Below the pieces are notes generated by a model. The model saw nothing but the letters and a program-made list of their open reading frames with translations, ran no database searches and was not told where the DNA came from. The translations under genes were made by a program, and so were the position numbers. Positions 1 to 10,624 of a stretch of DNA of 62,000 nt are shown in pieces; the stretch's first letter is position 1; each line of letters begins with the position of its first letter. Source of the DNA: Chrysomallon squamiferum (Eukaryota; Mollusca; Gastropoda; Neomphalida; Peltospiridae); contig CM022672.1 in the NCBI GenBank assembly GCA_012295275.1, positions 21,180,628 through 21,242,627 on the forward strand. Reading direction: 5' to 3'.

Positions 1-1914
1 GGCCTTTGACAAATCTGTTTGTCCTGCTTTGGAGTAGTCACAATTTCATCAATACTGAGATCACCAAACCTCTTTATATTTATTGTCATACGGAATAATT
101 ATATGCATGTGTAAAATAATAAAGACTGATGTCTAGATATTCATAAGCCTATACCATAATCTACGTCAGTGAATTGTCAAAGAGATGCTGTATTATTTTT
201 AAAATAAAATAAAATTAATCCTAGAATAATTTTAGTGGACTTACATAACAAAGAGATGCAAAATGTAATTCTTAATAATAAAAACTGGACGGGTCCTTTT
301 CTCTTCTTGATTTTTCTTTTTTTTTATCTTTTCTTTCGTTGTTTGTTTGTTTGCTTCATTTTTTTTTTTCTTTTTTCTTTTTAATGATGTCCTCTCAATA
401 CTCCGTTTCGACTATTTCTTTCCATTTTTATCCCAGAGATACCACTTAGCCAGAGTAAATATTTTCACAATTACTAAAATCATTTAGTTACCTCTCGTTT
501 TAGTTTTTATTCCATGACAATAATTTTAAACAGTTGTAAACAGTTTTGTGGAAAAGAAACCCTCTACTTCCGGTCAGCAATGCTGGTTTCCGGTTTGATT
601 ATCAAGTGTCAAGGTACTTAATAATAAACAGTTACCAAAGACAAGGCCACTGATTTTTATTTTTTATTATTATTATTAATTTCTGTTTAACCTCTGAGGC
701 TAATTATTTATCTGAAATGTAAGCGGTCCTAAAAGCAAAAGCTATGAAGATAACAAGCATTATTTTGACGTCTTCTGACATTATCTTTTTCATAATGATG
801 GCTGCTGACATGCTCTTTCAGAGACGCAAAGTAAAAGACTCGTTCGACTAAAAGTTTCGCATAGTGGTGTGCCTCTCTCAGTATCTGTATAGTTCAAAAT
901 CAGTTTCAAAATCACGTGTACCTGACACCAAATAACCGTAGATTAAAATTATGTTGAGTACATTCTTAAATAAAGCATTAACTTTCTTTCCTTCTGTTAG
1001 GAACGTTGTTAATGAATATTCTGTAGCATGAATGAAGAACGACTGTAGAAACAACAAGGTATCGTTCATATTTGTTAAGTGTCGCCGTTGTTGGGAAGAT
1101 CAGCCATTTCTTTGTTCTGGTTTTCTCATTACTTTCTCTGTTAAAGAAAGCTCCGTTTTTAAAGTATCGTAAAACAAACAAGTTTAGGAACTAATTTGAA
1201 CACATGCTTTTGACCCAGTTGAGATATGTTTACAGACACATATAAAACCACTGTTTACTGCCTTAATACTGAGCACTTGTCGAACATTTTCTTAAAGAAG
1301 TAGATACAGATAGGTTTGTTTGTAGGGACAGATGTGAAGAGGTTGGTGACTGAAGAAAGAAATATATAGCAATTATTAGCCAAATCACTGAAGTAGGTTA
1401 AAGCCAGCGGAAATCTATGACATTAGAAAATTTGGTGCGCTATCGTTTCATATGTGCCTGTATACTCTAAACAGAAAAAAAAAATTGAAATTAAGACATA
1501 ATATTAAGCAACAAAAATTAGAAAATGATAATAACGAGAACAACAACAACAACAACAACTAGTACTACAGTAACAATAAAAATAATAATAATAATAATAA
1601 TAACATATAAGTGCACAAAATAAGCTCAGTGTCATATTTTTGTTTTGGCAATATATTTATGACAGTTAAAATAAAAAGTAATAGTGAAATATATAAGTTA
1701 TATCGAACGATCGCTATAAAACAAAATCATTAACTCTATAAGTATGTTATAATAGCTTCTGCTAAAATCCTTGAACTCAGAAATATATCTGTCATGTCCT
1801 GAGAAACACTCCACATTTCAACAGTACTCGAGGTTGTCTCAAGTACTGTATCGTATACGGGCGTTTCATAATAACTTTTGATGGGGATGTATATTAAAAC
1901 GGGAACAAGTAATC

Positions 1915-1918
1915 GAAA

Positions 1919-1949
<31 letters not shown>

Positions 1950-1951
1950 AT
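1915..1951. repeat. (AAAT)n microsatellite
   Basis: About eight units of AAAT, in the 5' flank. Confidence 0.9.
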
Positions 1952-2901
1952 TAGAAGAAAGAAATATGAAAATTTATAAACCTTTAATACCTGCATATGT
2001 ATGTGTGTATGTATATAAGTATGTATGTATGTATGCATATATGCATGTTAGTACGTATATGGATGTATATATGTATGAATGATTATATAGCATGTATGTT
2101 TATTTGTATGTGTATGCATAGGTGGATAATAAATGAATGGGTGGATATATGGTTGTTAGACTGATAGATAAATAGATAAATAGATAGACAGACAGATACA
2201 AACATAAATATATACATACATAGACAGATAGATAGACAGACAGCAAACAGATAGACAGATAGATAAAATAAATAGACAGATAAAATCAGACAGTTTAGAT
2301 AAATAGGAAACCAGGTATCATATTCTTTGATAAGACGTGGGGTATTTTGTACATGCATATATGTTTTGCACGTACGTATCTATGTAAATACATTTTTATT
2401 CAAACATTTATTTATATTCATTGTGTATAAATAAAAATATATAGATATATATATAAAACTCACAAATACACAAATTTCTTTTCAGGTAGTCACAACAAAA
2501 CTCAGAAATTAATTTCACTGTCAGATAAAAACATAACTGATCATTTATAAATGACTTCATATAAAATGGCCGTTATTTCAGGCTGGATTTAACAATTTGA
2601 ATTGAAAATTCGCTGTCATGTGATTCATCTCGTATCAAGATTACACTCGTCAGAATAAATGTCGCTATTAATGTCGTAGTCTTAATAAATGTATTTAATT
2701 TAATTATAAATGTTAACCAACATGGAATTCATGTCTCTGTAATGCGTAGAAATGACTAATGGAAATTAAATGTATCACGGTAAATAAATGTATTAAAAGC
2801 ATTTATAGGAATTAAGAATTAATTGTAAACATACATTAAATTATAACGATGTTATTCGTTTTAAATCTTTCAAGATATATACCGTGTGTCTGTCTGTGTG
2901 T

Positions 2902-2903
<2 letters not shown>

Positions 2904-2973
<70 letters not shown>

Positions 2974-3075
2974 CTGTCTGTCTCTCTCACTCTTTTTCTC
3001 TCTCTCCTTTTTCTTTCTTTCTTTCTCTCTCTCTCTCTCTGTATGTCTGTCTGTCTCTTTCTCTCTCTCTCTAGA
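2904..3075. repeat. (TC)n microsatellite, imperfect toward the 3' side
   Basis: The core 2904-2965 is almost pure CT, followed by interrupted TCTT/TCTG. It yields spurious Leu-Ser frames. Confidence 0.95.
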
Positions 3076-3099
3076 TGTGTGTGTCAGTAATACATATCT

Positions 3100-3187
3100 A
3101 TGTGTGTCTGCGTGTGTGTGTGTATATACATAATATTTTGTGTGTGTGTCTGCGTATGTGTGTTTGTGTGTGTGTGTGTGTGCATGT

Positions 3188-3240
<53 letters not shown>
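3100..3240. repeat. (TG)n compound microsatellite
   Basis: TG with TA and TC interruptions, then a pure run at 3195-3239. Confidence 0.95.
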
Positions 3241-3242
<2 letters not shown>

Positions 3243-4374
3243 CTTTTCTTTATCCATTTTGAAAATGAATAAAGAAAATATTATGGGACAAACCCAAAAG
3301 TGTAACATCGAATTTTAAAAACACACATGCTCTGTCGTAATCTAATATGAATAACTTTTCCCCACTTTTCCACGTAATTGAGCGTTACTTATTTACAACA
3401 AACACCGAGAAGTAATTGAAAAATGTAGCGTGATCTACAGTCAATGGCCAAAAAGTTATTGAGCGTGTGACAAATCTCAGTTGTTTAAGCGGCTTCACAA
3501 AGCCTTTGATACAATGACTCTTAGAATATATTTTGTTTCCTTCCACTACACTTCGCTATGCACAGGTGTGTTTTGTAGCTGACAGTCTATGTCAAATAAT
3601 GAATATTCACTGAGGCTGACACCGCTGTTTTCTTTCCAGCGATCAAACTAAAGTTGTTAAGAAATATTTTCTTTGAAAATTTCAGTGTTGGGTATCAGGG
3701 TTCCGCCATACGTTGGTTTTATTCAAAGTTAAGTGAGCTTTTCACGTTCTTATTTAGATTTTCCTTTCATTCGACAGCGGTAACCAAAACAGATACACGC
3801 GATTAGGTCGATTTTTGTTTCTTTGTGACGTTCCATTGTGGCGCTACTTTGTAAATTACATATAACTGAATCGGTTAAAAAGAGGACTTATGAAAGTGTC
3901 AATAAATGTAGCACATAAGTCGTGTTTGTCCGTGAATGCGTGTGTCAAAGAATGCACAGAAATGGCGATTGATATGAAATCGTCCTGTGTATATTATACA
4001 ATACTGTTAAATACCAGACTTTCAATCAGTCAGTAATTGATACGTCAACGAGTTCAGTTACAGACGTATTTGTTTTTGCTTCTGATACGAATCTCAAAAC
4101 CAATAAACGATTATTTGATACTTTATATTTACTTATTCACTAGACCGTGTCCAATTCCGATCCGTCTTTTTAACTCGAGTATTGTAACAGCTGGGAACAG
4201 TTTGATCGTCTGCCAGTGTCTCTGTGAATAACTTTTCAAGTGTACTGAATGTTCGTGTATGAAGGTCTTAGATACATAGGTCTATGTCAGTATAATCATC
4301 ATACTTCTCTCCTGTCAGCTTCGGGTAAATGTGGTTAACAGTATTCGATCCCAATACCTGTGATAAATAAATAC

Positions 4375-4436
4375 TTAAATAAATAAATAAATAAATGTCA
4401 ACAACAATAATAAGAAGAGTAGAGTAGTTATAGTAA

Positions 4437-4468
<32 letters not shown>

Positions 4469-4498
4469 ATAGTAGTAGTAGTAGTAGTAGTAGTAGTA
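4375..4498. repeat. (AAAT)n then (TAG)n microsatellites
   Basis: AAAT units at 4375-4396 and TAG trinucleotides at 4434-4498 with one TAA interruption. Confidence 0.95.
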
Positions 4499-4693
4499 AA
4501 ATGAATAAATAATTTGATTATTAAATGTCACAAAAAAAAAAGAGAAAAAAAACCGGTGTGATACAATTATTTATCAATAACAAAACTACCAACATTTTAT
4601 TAAGGCATTTTTGACCTAAATCACTACCTGTAAAAATTGTCTATATTATAGTAGACATTAATTTTATTTACATACTTTTTTTCTTTTTAACAG

Positions 4694-4781
4694 AATACCT
4701 CAAAGATATAATAAGAAACTGTCAAATTGCTCATCGAAAAAGAGATGATATAATTATTAAACAAGGCGAAAGAGGCGATTG
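4694..4781 (+). CDS. CNBD2: CNBD2-like exon a: start of first cNMP-binding fold
   Basis: The acceptor is a T-rich tract ending CAG at 4691-4693 and the donor is GTAAGT at 4782. Only one frame is open: two leading bases complete a codon from an upstream exon, then YLKDIIRNCQIAHRKRDD and IIIKQGERGD. The IIKQGE..GD pattern is the beta-turn of cNMP-binding domains. It ends with two bases (TG), completed by T of the next exon to a Cys. The preceding exon must end with one base of a split codon; none was found in 1-4690. Confidence 0.85.
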
Positions 4782-4846
4782 GTAAGTCTATTTTTGAATT
4801 TCATGAATTGTTGTAGATAAAGAGTTGAAGAAGAAGAAGAAGAAGA

Positions 4847-4923
<77 letters not shown>

Positions 4924-5156
4924 TACACGATAGACATAATTATAGCAACAAGGAGGAAAAGCACTGAAACTGTCCGCATATAATCAAACAAAATAAACTA
5001 TGAAAAACTGTACAGCTGGTTTATTTTATAAACTAGTTATATGATTTATATGCGTTTTTATAAATGTCTCTTTATTCATAAAGTTTGATGATAAATTTAT
5101 AAATCAGAACGTACATGGCTAGTGATTCACTCCGTTTGTGAGTATGTGTATATAGA

Positions 5157-5207
<51 letters not shown>

Positions 5208-6357
5208 CACCAGGAGAATTTCACATTACTTTATAAATGTAACACAGCTATTTTATCTCTTGTCATTAGAGAAGAGAAGTACAGGAGAGTATTAGCATAC
5301 GTCTATTTCGTATTCGTAACTCGGTGTTAAAGTAATGTAAAAATGTTTTTACACAAATTAGACTATTTACTGTTTAAAAAGATTTTGTGTTTTAAAAAAA
5401 AGTCATATAATAAATAAATATTTGACAGCAAACATTATCATTTAATATTTGTCCTTCCATTATTAGAAATTCAACAACCAAAAGGAAAAATATTTCAAAT
5501 ATTTTTAAAATTCGCTTTTCTGTAATTGTATAGTCTAATTCATGATCTTTAAGACTCTGGTTAACATGCATATATTTCATACGTAAAATATTTATCTTTG
5601 ACAAGTTGAATTTATGGTGGAGGGACAAATAAATGCTGAGGATACGTTTTCCAATTTACAATGCTTTTTGTTTTTATATTAATTTACTGTTTTTTATATG
5701 GATATGCAATGGACATTTCAAAATAAAATGATATTCATGTTTCGGTAATCATTTGAGACAATGTATTAAACTATCTGAGACATTACAAATTTGTGGTCCC
5801 AAGTTATTATTTTAGTCAACCTGTAAATTATATTATAATAAAATAAATAAATTGCCATTTTAGCCCTTCGGTGCTACAGCTGGACGTTTTTTTATTTTTT
5901 TTATTTTGGTTTTGTTTTTGCTGTCTACGCAAGAAGAAACCATATAGCATATTCCGTACGCAGTGACGTCAAGATCACATATTTTTAAATTCTAATTTTT
6001 TATTATTATATTTGTTTATTTATTTTCTTTACTATACTCTGCTGTTAATTACGACTGAACGGCAAAATGTGAAGCATGTAGACTATTCCTTCTTATCACT
6101 GAAAGTACATTATAAATATTTTACCTTTTATAACGACAGTTTGTCATATAAAATTTCTGATTTTAATTACAGTTTCTACATAATCCTTAGTGGTCGTATT
6201 TCTATCTACATCTTGGACAAAGAGAAAGACGATGACAAAGAAATTGCTCGACCGGAAGTGGTGTACAAAAAAGACGGCCAACTTGATCGCTCTAAATTAG
6301 GTGTATTTGTGACAAACTTAGGTAAAAAGGTTACGTCAGTAGTCTTTGTTTATTTTT

Positions 6358-6402
<45 letters not shown>

Positions 6403-8970
6403 TTCATTTTATTATATATATATTTTTAAGTAATATTTTGATAGGTCAGTTTCTTAGGACGGCATTTGGGCTGATTCCGATGAAACCATTTTTTTCACAA
6501 CTAAAGGGCTTTGTATGTGTTTTCCTAACCAAGAGAAAATATATATAAAAAAGATCTGTTTTACTGGAAGATACATACATTTGAAAAAAAAAACCATAAA
6601 GTGGCCAAATCCTATTTCCTCATTCATATGATTACTTTGAAAATTACATAAGAAAACGTGTTGAGGTATTTTCAGTACATTTTAATTGCTGCTATTGTAT
6701 CAGCTTTAATTCAACATTATCTGTTAGGTCCTGGCGTCCCATTCGGTGAAGTTGCCTTGGCGTCAGAGGACTGCATTCGTACTGCGACCATCACTGCAGA
6801 CGAAGACACCGACCTTCTAGTCGTCGACCGCGCCCTCTACAACCGCTCCGTCAGGGACGTCTTGGCTAAAGAGTTCGAAACAAAGAAACGATTTATCGAT
6901 CAAAATCGTCTGTTTTCTTCCTGGGCGTCTAAATATCGCAAGCAGCTAACCATGGCTTTATACATGGAGAATTATTCTTATGATGCGGTTCTTGTTCGAC
7001 AGGGAGATCCTGTTAATAACATATATTTCATCACAAGGTAGCCAATAAATTATACAGCATTAGTAGTTCTACTTTTAATGCAGTTGCTGCTGATACTGAA
7101 ATTATTTCTGCTACTAACAGTACCGATGTTGCCACTACTACTATTTCTTCCTCAGTTACTGCTGCTATTATTGGCAATATTACCATTACTAATTTTATTG
7201 CTGTTACTACAACTTTTAATACTAATGTTGTTGCTGTTTTACACTGCCATTCAAATCTATTAAAGTTCATTATTAGCTCCGCTCTTCATCTTTTCATTTT
7301 ACAGCGGACAAATTGAGGTACAGATGGATTCAGGTTTACATCCATTTCAGTATCCAAAGATTTTTAAGGCGGCTAACCAGACTGAAGCAGAGAAGTAAGT
7401 AGAAGTTTTGTTATAGTATGTACTTTCGAATAGAATAAAAGATGCCGTGGGTTTCCTTGTAATAACGGATAACCAAATCTCTAAATATCTAAATATTAGT
7501 CAGTCATCTCCATTGACATCATTAACCACAACCAATGATTTATTTTGTTCTGTGGTGCAGTAAATACTATTATTATATATGAACATCCACTGGTTTGATT
7601 ATTTAAATAAATGGTGTATAGCTTAATACAGTATATATATACTTTTTTTAAAATATATTATTATTATTATTGTTGTTGTTGTTGTTGTTTCTGTTGCTTT
7701 CAAAATATCTTCAGTTTGTTAATTAAACTTGTTTAGTCCTTTCAAAAGTGTTTATATTTTAAGATGGTTCTCTCATAGCAATATTAAAATTAAAATAATT
7801 GCAAGTAGTATTGCATGAAATAGTAAAATGAAGTAAAATATATTCTTCAAATGTTTCGAGAGACATACAGAAAGAAACAGATATAAAGACATACGTATAT
7901 ATATATATATATACAAACAACATATGCATACATCAAGACATAAAACAAACATAAAAACATCAACACATACATTCACACTTATTGACATACAGAAACATAC
8001 ACACACACACACACATACATTTAGAATCACACAAACAAATGCACACGTCTCCACATCTACACTCATGCAATCACAGAACCATCTTAAAATAAAAACACTT
8101 TTGAAAGGACTAAGCAATTTTAATTAATAAAGAGCAGATATTTTGAAAGAAACAATAGAAACAACAAAACAGCAACAATAAAAATAATATATAATCTATA
8201 TATATAGAAAAAAACTAAGCAATGACTCATTTACGTTATTTTCAGGCTTATAAAAAGGGAGAGAAATCGTCCAGTGAATGAAACACAGACAAGTAACTTA
8301 AAGAGGAGAGACAGTTTCAAAAATGCCAAACTCTGTTATCTTGGTATTAACGAGTGTGTAGGTAAGAATAATTTCACAGATATATTTCACAATGAATCAC
8401 ACAAACAATAATGTTAAACAAAGAACGCAAAACTGAAAATTAGAAAATAAATAGTCACAAAAGAAAAATAAGCTTAGTAAGTTCAAAGTTAATGTGCTGA
8501 TTAATAAAAATTGGTTTGCACAGATATATTACCAGTGCCATTCAAATCTTAAAATATATTAACTAACGCACATATAAATTATATATATTTGGCCCATAAA
8601 TATGACCTGTAGATAAAACTACGATCAAAGAAGATAACTGGTGAAAGAACCAATATTAAAAAAAATTAATTATGTTAACGGTAAATGCGTTTATTTACTG
8701 TATACTTTGTCGGGTGGGTTTTTCAGTTTATGAATATAATGTTTTATAACTGATCAATGAAAACAAACGTTTGATAACTAATCCAAATAAAAACTCTTTT
8801 ATGTGGAAAATGCTGACATTGGCCGATTAAACCAAGCCATATAAAAGACATAAACATGTGTTGTTGAAAAACATAGACGTATAGAGTTTTTGCATGTGCT
8901 AAGATATACGTGCGTAAAAGAGAGAGAAAAGAAAAGAATCGTGTGTGTTTGAGTGAGTGTGTGTCTGTGT

Positions 8971-9047
<77 letters not shown>

Positions 9048-9139
9048 AAATGAGTTATGTTTCTTTAAGGTAGTAGATTTCATTCACCTCCACTACATCA
9101 AGTTAAAGCGAAATAAGTATGCTGAATCATTCTTTATTA

Positions 9140-9215
<76 letters not shown>

Positions 9216-10587
9216 TTGGTGTTACGTTTATAATAATACGATTAGACAAATAAATAAATAAATAAAATATTTAAAAAATAATCCCATAACATTATATCAA
9301 GAGCGAAACAGAGAAAAGACTTGTTGCATTCAAGAACTGAATTACATTTTTCTAGCGATATTTTATATAAATTTCTATTGATGATTAACTGTCAATGATG
9401 CTGAACTCTTCTGAAGGTGTTTATTATATTTAAGGCGACGCCGAGGTTCTGTTGGATTTAAACACTTACATGCAGACGGCAGTGTGCAAAGAGAAAACAT
9501 CAGTTCTTGTGCTAGAATACAAACATTACGTCCGTCTGTTTGTTCGGCGATATCATCGTACAATCGACTCCATGAGAAACCAGCTGGGAACCAAACTACA
9601 AGCAAGAATTTCACTTCTGCCTCACAAACACGACATTCCTTTACTGGGATACTTGATAAACATTATCGACGCCAAAAACAGACCTCAAGCATCATCTGAC
9701 AGGGACAAAAACAAAGAACTCGTTTCTGTTTCCGAAGCAGAAAAAGAATTCTTCAATCACAGAGGGCCTTTGATAGACATGTATGGCCCTGGCAGTGTGT
9801 TTTACGTCATACGAGTGAGAGAGAAGACAAGACTAAAGATAAAAAATAAAAAAGAAAGAGCGATGGCGGGCACCAGATTACCTCCGCCTAGTGGTGGAGC
9901 ACCAGACGGCTACTGGAGACCAATAACGCCGCGGTCGTTTCGCTCCATAGCCAACGCCCAGCGCGAGCAGGAGGAAGAAGGATACGAACAGGACATTGCT
10001 GATGACTCGGAGTACGCCGACTCGACTTCGATGGGTTATGTGGTGGACCTGCAGGCACAGAACGATGCGCTGACGGACTTGGAGGATCGGATCAATTCGT
10101 GGCTGAAGAAAGATAATCCGAAAAGCGGGCCCAAAGTGGAACGACTGAGAAGATATGCAATTCCGGTAGAGTAAATGCTTTCCAAAAAATATCGTAGATT
10201 TTAGTGTGTTGTTAAAATACAATGTTGCAGATTCAAACGATTAAATTAATTAATTAATTAAATACCAATTTGTATTTTATTTTTTTTAATTTTTAATTTT
10301 TTAGATTAATATTCGATGGAGTAAAGGTAACAAATTAGTACATAAGTAAATAAATAATACATATGAAATAACGTATATATAAAATATAGAATGTGGACAT
10401 AATTATACTACTGAAACATGAATTATCTCGTTAAGCAATCTGATTTTAGTCACATCCCTTGTACAGAGCTAAAGCGAGGTAACTCGTCTTGATCTTCCAA
10501 TTTAAAAAGCCAATCATGTGTCACTATTTTTACATGTTCCTATTTTATTCCTTACGGGTAGCTCTGTAACATCATTATTTCAATCTA

Positions 10588-10624
<37 letters not shown>

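Larger units (their letters stand above)
1..4693. other. 5' flank: probable intron of the CNBD2-like gene
   Basis: No exon could be supported here. The required exon must end with one base of a split codon before a GT donor. The stretch at 3652-3805 is open for about 50 codons after a TTTCCAG but has no donor in matching phase. Contents are AT-rich unique sequence plus microsatellites at 1915-1951, 2904-3075, 3100-3240 and 4375-4498. Confidence 0.6.
4782..6172 (+). other. Intron a of CNBD2-like gene
   Basis: It runs GTAAGT to ACAG. It contains an AAG/AG microsatellite (4827-4921), a (TG)n tract (5155-5202) and otherwise AT-rich sequence with no coding signal. Confidence 0.8.
8362..9434 (+). 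other. Intron e of CNBD2-like gene
   Basis: It runs GTAAGA to TTTAAG. It contains a TG/GA compound microsatellite (8940-9045) and an AAT array (9141-9215). No exon signal was seen. Confidence 0.8.

Noticed and set aside
3652-3805. About 50-codon open stretch after TTTCCAG, considered as the missing upstream exon
   Set aside because: No donor in the phase required by the exon at 4694, and no resemblance to a cNMP-domain N-terminus.
6012-6172. Upstream part of the 178-aa frame starting at 6012
   Set aside because: It precedes a clear splice acceptor and reads as AT-rich intron; only 6173-6321 continues the protein.
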